From Pseudoips prasinana (taxonomy: Eukaryota > Arthropoda > Insecta > Lepidoptera > Nolidae), in contig OX621247.1 in NCBI GenBank assembly GCA_951640165.1, positions 36,864,001-36,928,000 of the forward strand: DNA of 64,000 bases. The letters are read 5' to 3'. Positions 46,001 through 54,543 of the stretch are shown piece after piece. A program made the position numbers and the translations under genes. The first letter of the stretch is position 1. The number at the start of each line of letters is the position of its first letter. Below the pieces are notes generated by a model. That model was not told where the DNA came from, did no database searches, and saw only the letters and a list, made by a program, of their open reading frames with translations.

Positions 46001-47632
46001 AAAAAGAATTATTGAAATCGAATGTTTGTGGATTGAGATATACGTAATGTATGGGCAGAAACTACCCGCCACTACACCTCGGTTTGGGTGATGAAAAATC
46101 TAAGATTGCAAATATCTTTAGAGTTATTGGTGCGATCACCGTGTATGCGGTGTCGTTAGATGCGTCTCGACGAGAGCTAGCCGGTAAGTAAATAATCAAG
46201 TTAGGGTACAGTAGAAAAATAATTAGGTATCACTGAAAAACTAGAATTTGTAGGTGAAAGTTAGGGTTTATATCAAAAAACTCAAATACCCTGTGTCTTA
46301 CAACCGCAAATATGGTGTTGGCGGATGCGTTTCCTTGAGTTTTTGATATTAGAACTATAAAAACTATATACACTATGTAAAAATAATAAGTAATTGACCA
46401 AAAACTATGTTTTCAGTACAAAATACACAGAAACTATTGTTTAGGGTCGATTTTAGAAATATATATGTATATTATAATGAAAACAAAGTCACTTTATATA
46501 ATGGGGGGCTAATATTAGACGATAGACACAAAAAGAATTATTGAAATCGAATGTTTGTGGATTGAGATATACGTAATGTATGGGCAGAAACTACCCGCCA
46601 CTACACCTCGGTTTGGGTGATGAAAAATCTAAGATTGCAAATATCTTTAGAGTTATTGGTGCGATCACCGTGTATGCGGTGTCGTTAGATGCGTCTCGAC
46701 GAGAGCTAGCCGGTAAGTAAATAATCAAGTTAGGGTACAGTAGAAAAATAATTAGGTATCACTGAAAAACTAGAATTTGTAGGTGAAAGTTAGGGTTTAT
46801 ATCAAAAAACTCAAATACCCTGTGTCTTACAACCGCAAATATGGTGTTGGCGGATGCGTTTCCTTGAGTTTTTGATATTAGAACTATAAAAACTATATAC
46901 ACTATGTAAAAATAATAAGTAATTGACCAAAAACTATGTTTTCAGTACAAAATACACAGAAACTATTGTTTAGGGTCGATTTTAGAAATATATATGTATA
47001 TTATAATGAAAACAAAGTCACTTTATATAATGGGGGGCTAATATTAGACGATAGACACAAAAAGAATTATTGAAATCGAATGTTTGTGGATTGAGATATA
47101 CGTAATGTATGGGCAGAAACTACCCGCCACTACACCTCGGTTTGGGTGATGAAAAATCTAAGATTGCAAATATCTTTAGAGTTATTGGTGCGATCACCGT
47201 GTATGCGGTGTCGTTAGATGCGTCTCGACGAGAGCTAGCCGGTAAGTAAATAATCAAGTTAGGGTACAGTAGAAAAATAATTAGGTATCACTGAAAAACT
47301 AGAATTTGTAGGTGAAAGTTAGGGTTTATATCAAAAAACTCAAATACCCTGTGTCTTACAACCGCAAATATGGTGTTGGCGGATGCGTTTCCTTGAGTTT
47401 TTGATATTAGAACTATAAAAACTATATACACTATGTAAAAATAATAAGTAATTGACCAAAAACTATGTTTTCAGTACAAAATACACAGAAACTATTGTTT
47501 AGGGTCGATTTTAGAAATATATATGTATATTATAATGAAAACAAAGTCACTTTATATAATGGGGGGCTAATATTAGACGATAGACACAAAAAGAATTATT
47601 GAAATCGAATGTTTGTGGATTGAGATATACGT

Positions 47633-47668
47633 GGGGTTAGGTTAGGTTAGGTTAGGTTAGGTTAGGTT
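47633..47668 (+). repeat. Telomeric TTAGG tract at the satellite boundary
   Basis: GGGG is followed by six perfect TTAGG units (47637-47666) and a final TT. The satellite stops abruptly inside its own unit (GATATACGT) and the telomere repeat follows directly. TTAGG is the ancestral insect and arthropod telomere repeat. The final TT is where retrotransposon element 1 begins, which places the insertion between T and A of TTAGG. Confidence 0.95.
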
Positions 47669-47820
47669 GGGGAACCACCCCACAGTGCTTACGTCCTCGT
47701 CGTGTTCCCTGGAAACGTCCCAGTTCTGACCACCGTAACGGAGTGGCAGACTGGGTACGGCTAAAGTGCACTGTGCTTCGCAGCTATCTTATCGCCTTGA
47801 GAGCTACGAATTTGCCGGAA
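47669..47820 (+). promoter_or_regulatory. 5' UTR of element 1 with a conserved stem-loop
   Basis: This is the 152-nt leader before the ORF1 ATG. CCCAGT (47719-47724) faces CAGACTGGG (47747-47755), with CCAC/GTGG continuing inside; the same structure is kept in element 3 (54954-54990). The first bases, GGGGAACCACCCC, can also fold on themselves. R1-clade elements usually carry an internal promoter at the 5' end, but I see no motif that proves one here. Confidence 0.55.
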
Positions 47821-49938
47821 ATGCCTAAACCCGCGCGGGATGCCCTCGGGCATTTCATTAAAAAAGGCCCTTCTCAGGGCCAACCCAAAGGCCCTTCTCA
47901 GGGCCAATCCAAAGGCCCTTCTCAGGGCCAACCAAAAGGCCCTTCTCAGGGCCAACGCGACGCTGAAGCGTCGGAAGAAGGTAGAACCTTCTACGGAGGG
48001 AGAGTGGACGAATTGTCGGACTCCGACAACGAGTCCACTGCATCGGATGCGGGTTCGATGGTGGTCGATCCTCGATCACGATCGGCATCGCGGAAGCGGA
48101 CCTTCCTCAAGGTCGTGTCCGATGGCTCCTCGGGCTCAGGCTCGGCGAAGGAGCCTAAAAAGAGGGTCAAGGCCAAAAAGGCGTTGACAGCTGCAGACAC
48201 CCACGACGTGGGTTTGGCCGATGCCCAGCGTGAGTTGGACTTGGCACGGCGGGAGCAGCTCCAGCAAGAGCTGGAGGAGCGGGTTGCGGCCAGGGAGGAG
48301 CGGGCGCGTGTCGCTCGTGCCAAGGCCGAGTACGGTGCGTCCCGCGTCCTGTACGCGGACCACTCCCTGGCCGAATTGGAGAAGATGGCCTTGGAGGACG
48401 AGGAGGCGATCGTGGAGGTCGCCGCCAAGTCCTCGCATCTGAAGGGGACTTTCCAGAAGTCCCTCAGATGCCGGGCCGCCAGCATGCGTTGTATCATCGC
48501 GGAGCTGGTGGACCGCAAGGCCAGCGACGAAACGCGGCAACTGCAGGCGAAGGTAGATCGCCTGCAGTCGGAGGTCAGCCAGCTGCACATGAAGCTGGCT
48601 GAAGCCACGGCCCGGCCATCGCAAGCCGAGCCCAGACCTGCAGCGGAGGGTCTTGCCTCCTCCCCCGGCCTTGAAGATGTCCTCCGCAAGGTGATGGCGG
48701 AGGAGAGGGCGTTTGTTCGCTCCTGCCTGGCAGGGATTGAGGACCGGCTCTTGCCGGCGAAAGTCGTCCGACCGCCACTTGCGGTGGATAGAAGGCGAGA
48801 GGAGCGGGTGGAAACCTCCCAGAAGGAGGACGCCCTTCTCCCTTCCACCACCCCGACCAACCAGCAGGGCTGGACGAGGGTGGTCGGTAAGGGGAAAGGC
48901 AAAGGGAAAAGGACGGCACCTGTCGTCCCTGCCGTCCCCGCCACCACCACTACCAGCCAGTCGAAGCCGACTGGCAAAGGGAAAGGGAAGGGGAAGGGGA
49001 AGAGCACCCCTCCAGCCCCAGCCGTCCCCACCACCACCCCTGCTGGTCAGTCGACTGGCACGGGAAAGGGGAAAGGGAAGAGTTCCCACCCAGCCGGTGC
49101 CAAGAGGAACCTGGTTCCTCCCAAAACCGCAGCCGTCGTGATGACGCTCACTGCGGAGGCTGCGGAGCGGGGCGAGACATACGCGTCCGTAATGTTGCGG
49201 GCGCGTGCCAATGCCGATCCAACCAAACTGGGGATCGGCAAAGTCTCGTGCCGCCGGACACAGGCTGGGGCTCGTATCTTCGAGTTCCCCGGTGCTGAGG
49301 GCGGGAAACACGCCGACCTCTTCGCAGCAAAGCTGCAGGAGGTCATCGCGGACGCGGCGAAGGTGGCCAGGCCGGTGAAGTCGGCGGCCATCGAGGTGAC
49401 GGACCTGGATGACTCCGTCACCAGGGAGGAGGTGGTGGCAGCGATCGCAGCCAATGGGGGCTGCGAAGTCGCAGCGGTGCAGGGCGGGGGCATCAGGCCC
49501 GGGCGCGGCGGCATGGGCACTATTCGCCTGGAGTGCCCTGTCGCCGCTGCCAAAGCCGTCCTCGAAAAGGGACGGCTCGCCGTCGGGTTCAGCTCGGGTG
49601 CGGTCCGGGCACTTGAGGACCAGCCGCTGAGGTGCTACAAGTGCTTCGGAATCGGCCACACCCGGGCCCTCTGTCCGTCCAGCGTAGATAGGACAGACAG
49701 CTGCTACCGCTGCGGCAAGGAGGGGCATAAATCCGCCTCCTGCAAGGCCGCCGCACCGCACTGCGCGGTATGTGCCGCTAGTGGCCGCCCTGCGGGACAT
49801 ATTATGAAGGGGAGGAACTGCAGTCCTCCCCTTAAGAAGGGCAAAATACAGGCGCCGACCCGGCCTGTCATTGCCACCGCCGTCCCAGTGGCTGGGACCT
49901 CAGCGGCTGTGGAGGAGGGGGGTGCGATGACCGACTAA
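47821..49938 (+). CDS. Element 1 ORF1: gag-like RNA-binding protein
   Basis: A 705-residue nucleocapsid-like protein, expected to bind element RNA and, as known for SART1 ORF1, to help bring the RNP to telomeres. The frame is open upstream to a GTG, but the ATG at 47821 (MPKPARDALGHF) is chosen because element 3 starts at the same place. From the N-terminus: four KGPSQGQ-type repeats (about 14-45); an acidic serine-rich stretch; basic patches resembling nuclear signals (about 90-120); predicted coiled coils (about 134-170 and 240-263); Lys-Gly runs of the KGKGKGK type with Pro/Thr linkers (about 357-430); a conserved gag core (about 440-590). Two CX2CX4HX4C zinc knuckles (first Cys at 605 and 628) and a third, looser CX2CX8HX6C (from 648) follow. 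The stop overlaps the ORF2 start as TAATG. Confidence 0.9.
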   Translation: MPKPARDALGHFIKKGPSQGQPKGPSQGQSKGPSQGQPKGPSQGQRDAEASEEGRTFYGGRVDELSDSDNESTASDAGSMVVDPRSRSASRKRTFLKVVSDGSSGSGSAKEPKKRVKAKKALTAADTHDVGLADAQRELDLARREQLQQELEERVAAREERARVARAKAEYGASRVLYADHSLAELEKMALEDEEAIVEVAAKSSHLKGTFQKSLRCRAASMRCIIAELVDRKASDETRQLQAKVDRLQSEVSQLHMKLAEATARPSQAEPRPAAEGLASSPGLEDVLRKVMAEERAFVRSCLAGIEDRLLPAKVVRPPLAVDRRREERVETSQKEDALLPSTTPTNQQGWTRVVGKGKGKGKRTAPVVPAVPATTTTSQSKPTGKGKGKGKGKSTPPAPAVPTTTPAGQSTGTGKGKGKSSHPAGAKRNLVPPKTAAVVMTLTAEAAERGETYASVMLRARANADPTKLGIGKVSCRRTQAGARIFEFPGAEGGKHADLFAAKLQEVIADAAKVARPVKSAAIEVTDLDDSVTREEVVAAIAANGGCEVAAVQGGGIRPGRGGMGTIRLECPVAAAKAVLEKGRLAVGFSSGAVRALEDQPLRCYKCFGIGHTRALCPSSVDRTDSCYRCGKEGHKSASCKAAAPHCAVCAASGRPAGHIMKGRNCSPPLKKGKIQAPTRPVIATAVPVAGTSAAVEEGGAMTD
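47866..47953 (+). repeat. Four tandem 24-nt repeats, each a GGCCCT/AGGGCC hairpin
   Basis: GGCCCT-TCTC-AGGGCC occurs at 47866-47881, 47890-47905, 47914-47929 and 47938-47953, with an exact 24-nt period. Each repeat encodes one KGPSQGQ(P/S) unit of ORF1 and forms a perfect 6-bp stem with a 4-nt loop. Element 3 also has exactly four units. The protein repeat and the RNA hairpin cannot be separated by sequence alone. Confidence 0.9.
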
Positions 49939-49966
49939 TGGGTAGAGTCGAGCATCGCATCCTCCA
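49910..49966 (+). promoter_or_regulatory. TAATG stop-start coupling site in a predicted hairpin (element 1)
   Basis: The ORF1 stop and the ORF2 start share an A in TAATG (49936-49940). TGCGATG at 49923-49929 is the exact complement of CATCGCA at 49953-49959, and TGGAGG at 49910-49915 can pair with CCTCCA at 49961-49966. The stop-start would therefore sit in the loop. Termination-reinitiation at UAAUG is published for SART1. Element 3 keeps the pairing although the bases between differ. Confidence 0.75.
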
Positions 49967-52900
49967 GGCGAACACCAACCACTGCAGAGCGGCCCAGGAT
50001 CTGCTGATGCAGACTGTGGCCGAGTGGTTGGTGGACGTGGCGGTGGTCGCCGAGCCGTACTCGATACCTGGCCGTTGGCTGGGTGATCGGGACGGCTTGG
50101 TGGCGTTGGTGTCGCGGCCTGCCACGGACTCCCCTCCCCTCTCGCTTTTAGAGAGGGGTCCAGGATACGTGGCCGCCGCGTGGGGAGAAATAGCCCTGGT
50201 CGGGGTCTATTTCTCCCCAAACCGCCCTCTAAGGGACTTCGAGGGTTTTCTCGAAGTCCTTACGGCAGTCGTCGGGAGGGCGGCACCACGTCAAGTCGTC
50301 GTGTTGGGCGACCTGAACGCCAAGGCGGTGGCCTGGGGCAACCCAGCGGCGTCATGTAACGTCCGGGGGCGCGCCGTCGAATTTTGGGCGGCTTCGTGCG
50401 GCGTGTCCCTCCTGAACAGGGGGGATGTTCACACGTGTGTGCGGCAACAGGGAGGGTCAGTGGTGGACGTGTCGTTCGCCACCCCTGTGCTAGCCACACG
50501 CGTCGTGAACTGGCGGGTGGAGATGGTGGAGACCCTGTCGGACCACCGATATGTGCGGTTCGACATCTCCACCCAGAGCCCGCGGGGGATGGCCCGCTCG
50601 GGCCAATCTCCCTTCCCGCGGTGGGCTCTCACCCGCCTGGACCGGGAGGCAGCCCTGGAGGCAGCGTTCCTCGGGGACTGGCTCTCGCCCCCTGTGGAGG
50701 TGACGGACGTGGACGCCGCAGCGGTCCAGCTGCGGAGGTCCCTGACCGAGGTGTGCAATTCCAGCATGCCTCGGTCTCGCCGTCCGCCTCCCCGTCGCGC
50801 CGTATATTGGTGGACGGGGGAGCTGGCGGCGCTTCGGGCCGAGTGCGTGGAGGCCAGGAGGGCCTTCACGCGGAGTCGGCGGCGCGCCAGCCGATGTCAG
50901 GCGGAGGAGGACCGCCTCTACGCCTCTTACGTAGAGGCAAAGACGGTCCTCAAGTCGGCAATGTGCGCCGCCGAAGACTCGGCAAAGGCCGAGATGCTGG
51001 AGGGCCTCGATAGGGATCCGTTTGGGAGGCCATATAAGTTGGCGCGGAGCCAGCTGCGCCCTTATGGCCCCCCACTAACGGAGACCCTAGAGCCGGCGTT
51101 GCTGGATGGGGTGGTTCGGTCACTGTTTCCGCGCAGGACCGAATTCACCCCACCAACGATGAACCCCCCACTGGGGGGGGTGGCGGCTTCGCCGGCGGAG
51201 GAGGTCCCTCCGGTTTCGGTGGAGGAATTCGGCGCGGGGGTTCTTTCCCTCCGCGCGAAAAAGACGGCCCCTGGACCGGATGGCGTCCCCGCACGGGTGG
51301 TGGCCATCGCGGCGTCCCTAATGGAGCAGAGGTTTCGGGACCTCTTCAGCGCGTGCCTGACGGCTGGGAGGTTCCCGAAACTATGGAAGGAGGGGCAGCT
51401 TTGCCTGCTCCGCAAGGAGGGACGCCCGGTGGACTCCCCCTCGGCATACCGGCCCATCGTTCTGCTCGATGAGGTCGGTAAACTGTTCGAGGGGATCCTC
51501 GCCACCCGGCTTAACAGCCACTTGCGGGAGGTAGGGCCGGACCTGTCGGACGCCCAGTTCGGGTTTCGACAAGGGCGTTCGACGGTCGACGCGGTGGCCC
51601 TACTCAGGGGCCACGTTCAGGAGGCGCTCGAGGCTGGGGACGGAGTGTTGGCGGTGTCGTTCGACATCGCCAACGCGTTCAACTCCGTGCCCCACTCGAC
51701 CATATTGGAGGCACTCCGGTACCACGGAGTGCCCCAATATCTGCGGGCGATCCTGGCCAATTACCTAGAGGACCGAGAGGTCCTCTTGGCGGACAGAACG
51801 GCCAGGTTCAGGCGCTACGGCGCGGAGTCCGGTGTTCCACAGGGTTCGGTGCTAGGGCCCCTCTTGTGGAACATCGGATTCGATTGGCTCCTGCGGGGCA
51901 CCCTCCTCCAGGGCACGAGTGTCATCTGCTACGCGGATGACACTCTCCTCGTTGCCCGGGGGAGGGACTTTCGGGAGGCGGCCTGTCTGGCCTCGGCTGG
52001 CGGATCCTTAGTGGCAGGTAGGATCCGCCAGCTTGGTTTGAGGGTAGCGCTGAACAAGACCGAGGCCGTGTTCTTTCACGGGCCTCGGCAGCGCTGCCCT
52101 CCTGACGCCCACATCGTGGTGGAGGGCGTCCGGATAGGGGTCGGGGCCCAGATGAAGTATCTGGGCCTCGTGCTGGACAGCAGGTGGCGCTTCGGCCCGC
52201 ACTTTAGCGGGCTGTCGACGCGCCTGCTGAAAGCCGCGGACGCCCTCTCATGGCTCCTCCCAAACCTGGGAGGGCCCAAGGAGCGATGCCGGCGCCTCTA
52301 TGCCGGCATCCTCAAGAGCATGGCCCTGTATGGGGCACCCATTTGGGCGGACTCCCTCCACAGGAGGGAGAATGCAACCGCCATCCGCAGGCCCCAACGG
52401 GCCATTGCACAGCGGGTGGCGAGGGCCTACCGCTCAGTGGGCTTTGCGGCGGCGTGCGCTCTGGCCAGCACCCCTCCCTGGGAATTGGAGGCATGGGTGC
52501 TCGCCAGAGTGTACGAATGGGCGGCGCGGCGTAGGGCGCTAGGTGAGCGCCCCGCCGCGCAAGAGCGGGAGGCCGTGCGGCGGGAGGCGAGTGACGCCAT
52601 CGTCCTGCACTGGGCACGGGACCTCGCCTCCGCCACTTTTGGGCGCCGGACGCTGGACGCGCTCGGTCCAGTCCTGCGGGAATGGCTCGAGCGCCCCCAC
52701 GGTTTCCTCTCGTTCCGTCTAGTGCAGGTGTTGTCCGGACATGGCTGTTTTGGAACGCACCTGCACCGGATCCGGAGGGAGGAAACCCCGGCGTGCCATG
52801 AATGCGGAGCCGCGGAGGACACGGCGCAGCACACCCTCGAGGTGTGCCCAGCCTGGGCTGAGCTGCGCCGTGCCCTGAATACTGTCGTTGGGCTGGACCT

Positions 52901-53108
52901 CTCACTTCCCAGGGTGGTGAACTCCATGCTGGGGAGTGAGGAGGCTTGGGCGGCGGTTGCCTCCTTTTGCGAGGACGTCATGTCGCAAAAGGAGGCGGCG
53001 GAGCGCGCGCGGGAGGATGATCCTCTCGCGCCGCCGCTCCGCAGGCGAAGAAGGGGTGGGAGACGGCGGTTGTACGATCATCGTCTCCCTCCTTCTGGTG
53101 GTGATTAG
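49938..53108 (+). CDS. Element 1 ORF2: endonuclease-reverse transcriptase
   Basis: A 1056-residue protein that nicks the telomeric target and copies the element RNA (target-primed reverse transcription). N-terminal APE-type endonuclease: LQANTNH (9-15), AEPY (38-41), GDLNAK (from 124) and SDHR (from 201). Reverse transcriptase (about 440-760): FDIANAF with catalytic Asp576, GVPQGSVLGP (from 632), YADD (665-668) with the catalytic Asp pair, and the KTEAVFF and KYLGLVLDS blocks downstream. C-terminal CX2CX8HX4C zinc motif at Cys953, Cys956, His965 and Cys970, typical of the R1 clade. The ATG overlaps the ORF1 stop, so translation probably depends on reinitiation. No stop or frameshift is seen. 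The 1056-aa length suits the clade. Confidence 0.95.
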   Translation: MGRVEHRILQANTNHCRAAQDLLMQTVAEWLVDVAVVAEPYSIPGRWLGDRDGLVALVSRPATDSPPLSLLERGPGYVAAAWGEIALVGVYFSPNRPLRDFEGFLEVLTAVVGRAAPRQVVVLGDLNAKAVAWGNPAASCNVRGRAVEFWAASCGVSLLNRGDVHTCVRQQGGSVVDVSFATPVLATRVVNWRVEMVETLSDHRYVRFDISTQSPRGMARSGQSPFPRWALTRLDREAALEAAFLGDWLSPPVEVTDVDAAAVQLRRSLTEVCNSSMPRSRRPPPRRAVYWWTGELAALRAECVEARRAFTRSRRRASRCQAEEDRLYASYVEAKTVLKSAMCAAEDSAKAEMLEGLDRDPFGRPYKLARSQLRPYGPPLTETLEPALLDGVVRSLFPRRTEFTPPTMNPPLGGVAASPAEEVPPVSVEEFGAGVLSLRAKKTAPGPDGVPARVVAIAASLMEQRFRDLFSACLTAGRFPKLWKEGQLCLLRKEGRPVDSPSAYRPIVLLDEVGKLFEGILATRLNSHLREVGPDLSDAQFGFRQGRSTVDAVALLRGHVQEALEAGDGVLAVSFDIANAFNSVPHSTILEALRYHGVPQYLRAILANYLEDREVLLADRTARFRRYGAESGVPQGSVLGPLLWNIGFDWLLRGTLLQGTSVICYADDTLLVARGRDFREAACLASAGGSLVAGRIRQLGLRVALNKTEAVFFHGPRQRCPPDAHIVVEGVRIGVGAQMKYLGLVLDSRWRFGPHFSGLSTRLLKAADALSWLLPNLGGPKERCRRLYAGILKSMALYGAPIWADSLHRRENATAIRRPQRAIAQRVARAYRSVGFAAACALASTPPWELEAWVLARVYEWAARRRALGERPAAQEREAVRREASDAIVLHWARDLASATFGRRTLDALGPVLREWLERPHGFLSFRLVQVLSGHGCFGTHLHRIRREETPACHECGAAEDTAQHTLEVCPAWAELRRALNTVVGLDLSLPRVVNSMLGSEEAWAAVASFCEDVMSQKEAAERAREDDPLAPPLRRRRRGGRRRLYDHRLPPSGGD
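51996..52032 (+). repeat. 12-bp perfect inverted repeat in the RT coding region (element 1)
   Basis: GCTGGCGGATCC (51996-52007) and GGATCCGCCAGC (52021-52032) are perfect reverse complements separated by 13 bases, downstream of YADD. The same structure lies at 59234-59270 in element 3 and 62620-62656 in element 6. Truncated element 2 starts at the base immediately following this hairpin. Confidence 0.9.
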
Positions 53109-53430
53109 CGGGCGACAGGCGCGGGGGCGCCTTCGCTCGCATTGCACTGATCACCACCCTCGTCGGGCGGGAACGGCCGAGCACTCACGGTCGTTCCCGG
53201 GCCCCTCCACTTAGGGAGGGGCGTGCGGGCCCCGCTGTAAAGGCGGGCGGTCGTCGGTGGGGGACTGGACGTAAAGGCTGTGCCGGTTTCCCAGTCCTCC
53301 TCCAAATAGACGATGCGGGAGTGCCGCTGGGTTATTTTAGTGGGTATGCCGGAGTAGCCGGAGAGTCCCACATAACCCGTCCATCCCCCAATGGGCGGGT
53401 ATGCGTAACGCATTTTTTCCCAGCGCAAAC
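53109..53430 (+). promoter_or_regulatory. 3' UTR of element 1 with a series of stem-loops
   Basis: About 320 nt between the ORF2 stop and poly(A). Visible pairings: GGTGGTGAT (53097-53105, spanning the stop region) with ATCACCACC (53150-53158); CCCCTCC with GGGAGGGG near 53203-53221; GTGGG (53340-53344) with CCCAC (53367-53371); ACCCGTCCAT (53375-53384) with ATGGGCGGGT (53391-53400, one G-U); and ATGCG-TAA-CGCAT (53401-53413). All are kept in the other copies that reach the end. In SART1 the 3' UTR is required for RT recognition, so this is the probable template-recognition region. Confidence 0.75.
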
Positions 53431-53467
53431 AAAAAAAAAAAAAAAAAAAAAAAGGTTAGGTTAGGTT
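53431..53467 (+). repeat. Poly(A) tail and 14-nt telomeric spacer, elements 1/2
   Basis: Twenty-three A (53431-53453), then GGTTAGGTTAGGTT (53454-53467), then truncated element 2. The spacer has the same length and phase as three of the other four inter-element spacers. Confidence 0.95.
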
Positions 53468-53469
53468 TT

Positions 53470-54543
53470 GGATTGAGGGTGGCGCTGAACAAGACCGAGG
53501 CCGTGTTCTTTCACGGGCCTCGGCAGCGCTGCCCTCCAGACGCCCACATTGTGGTGGAGGGCGTCCGGATAGGGGTCGGGGCCCAGATGAAGTATCTGGG
53601 CCTCGTGCTGGACAGCAGGTGGCGCTTCGGCCCGCACTTTAGCGGGCTGTCGACGCGCCTGCTGAAAGCCGCGGACGCCCTCTCATGGCTCCTCCCAAAC
53701 CTGGGAGGGCCCAAGGAGCGATGCCGGCGCCTCTATGCCGGCATCCTGAAGAGCATGGCCCTGTATGGGGCACCCATCTGGGCGGACTCCCTCCACAGGA
53801 GGGAGAATGCAACCGCCATCCGCAGGCCCCAACGCGCCATTGCACAGCGGGTGGCGAGGGCGTACCGCTCGGTGGGTTTTGCGGCGGCGTGCGCTCTGGC
53901 CGGCACCCCTCCCTGGGAATTGGAGGCATGGGTGCTCGCCAGAGTGTACGAATGGGTGGCGCGGCGTAGGGCGCTGGGTGGGCGCCCCGCCGCGCAAGAG
54001 CGGGAGGCCGTGCGGCGGGAGGCGAGGGACGCAATCGTTGTCCATTGGACACGGGACCTCGCCTCCGCCACCTTTGGACGCCGGACGCTGGACGCGCTCG
54101 GCCCAGTCCTGCGGGATTGGCTCGAGCGCCCCCACGGTTTCCTCTCTTTCCGTCTGGTGCAGGTGTTGTCCGGGCATGGCTGCTTCGGAGCGCACCTGCA
54201 TCGGATCCAGAGGGAGGATTCCCCGGCGTGCCACCATTGCGGAGCCGCGGAGGACACGGCGCAGCACACCCTCGAGGTGTGCCCAGCCTGGGCTGAGCTG
54301 CGCCGTGCCCTGACAGATGTGGTCGGGCAGGACCTCTCACTTCCCAGTGTGGTGAACTCCATGCTGGGGAGTGAGGAGGCTTGGGCGGCGGTTGCCTCCT
54401 TTTGCGAGAATGTCATGTCGCAAAAGGAGGCGGCGGAGCGCGCGCGGGAGGATGATCCTCTCGCGCCCCCGCTCCGCAGGCGAAGAAGGGGTGGGAGACG
54501 GCGGTTGTACGATCGTCGCCTCCCTCCTTCTGGTGGTGATTAG
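53470..54543 (+). pseudogene. Element 2 ORF2 fragment (C-terminal third)
   Basis: Corresponds to residues of about 700-1056 of the intact ORF2: the thumb-side blocks after YADD (KTEAVFF, KYLGLVLDS), the connecting region and the CX2CX8HX4C zinc motif. The fragment is in frame to the normal stop with no internal stop. It has no start codon of its own. The open frame that runs into it from the preceding poly(A) and TTAGG tract (Lys run, then VRLG) is a junction artefact. Confidence 0.9.

Larger units (their letters stand above)
1..47632. repeat. 529-bp subtelomeric satellite array, about 90 tandem copies
   Basis: A head-to-tail array of a 529-bp AT-rich monomer fills this stretch. Counting monomer starts (1, 530, 1060, 1591, 2120 and so on) gives 90 copies: 90 x 529 is 47610, and the remaining 18 bases equal the length variants I found. 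Those are six copies with 7 instead of 6 G in the GGGGGGCTAAT tract, four copies with ACATATG for ATATG (+2 each), and four single-base insertions near 15.7-16.0 kb. Copies are otherwise almost identical. Recurrent substitutions are TTTGTACGTG/TTTGTAGGTG and CCCGCCACT/CCCGCGACT. No reading frame of gene length exists on either strand. The array continues beyond the left edge and ends inside GATATACGT, where it abuts telomeric repeats. Its function is unknown; a subtelomeric satellite is the simplest reading. Confidence 0.98.
47669..53453 (+). mobile_element. Element 1: full-length SART-like telomeric non-LTR retrotransposon
   Basis: A 5785-bp complete element: 5' UTR (152 nt), ORF1, ORF2, 3' UTR of about 320 nt and a 23-nt poly(A). 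The 5' boundary is set by comparison with element 3, since both start GGGGAACCACCCC right after GGTTAGGTT. The 3' side runs from poly(A) straight into GGTTAGG. With the shared A counted in the target, this is insertion between T and A of TTAGG, the specificity and orientation described for SART elements of the R1 clade. Both ORFs are open and the catalytic motifs are present, so the copy may be active. The SART assignment rests on target, orientation and TAATG; a tree of RT sequences could place it in a sister group. Confidence 0.93.

Noticed and set aside
1..47632. Centromere as the identity of the satellite array
   Set aside because: Possible in a telocentric chromosome, but no CENP-B-like box is seen and the array directly abuts telomere repeats; subtelomeric satellite is the more economical call.
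47743..47820. 26-codon N-terminal extension of element 1 ORF1 from a GTG
   Set aside because: GTG starts are not expected in an animal mRNA; element 3 is out of frame upstream and both copies share the ATG at MPKPARD. The segment is also part of the conserved 5' UTR stem-loop.
47866..47953. CRISPR-like short regular repeats
   Set aside because: Only four 24-nt units, contiguous, in frame inside ORF1, with no unique spacers; the context is eukaryotic.
48136..49800. 554-aa minus-strand open frame opposite ORF1 (and a 616-aa one at 55671-57521)
   Set aside because: The long antisense frames follow from the high GC content and codon use of ORF1/ORF2; they have low-complexity composition, no recognisable domain, and lie entirely opposite the real genes.
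47669..53453. TRAS family assignment
   Set aside because: TRAS elements insert in the CCTAA strand with the poly(A) followed by CCTAA; here poly(A) is followed by GGTTAGG, and the ORFs are coupled by TAATG as in SART.
53401..54543. 380-aa open frame with an N-terminal Lys run
   Set aside because: It begins in the 3' UTR of element 1, translates the poly(A) and TTAGG spacer, and runs by chance in frame into the ORF2 remnant of element 2; it is not a gene.
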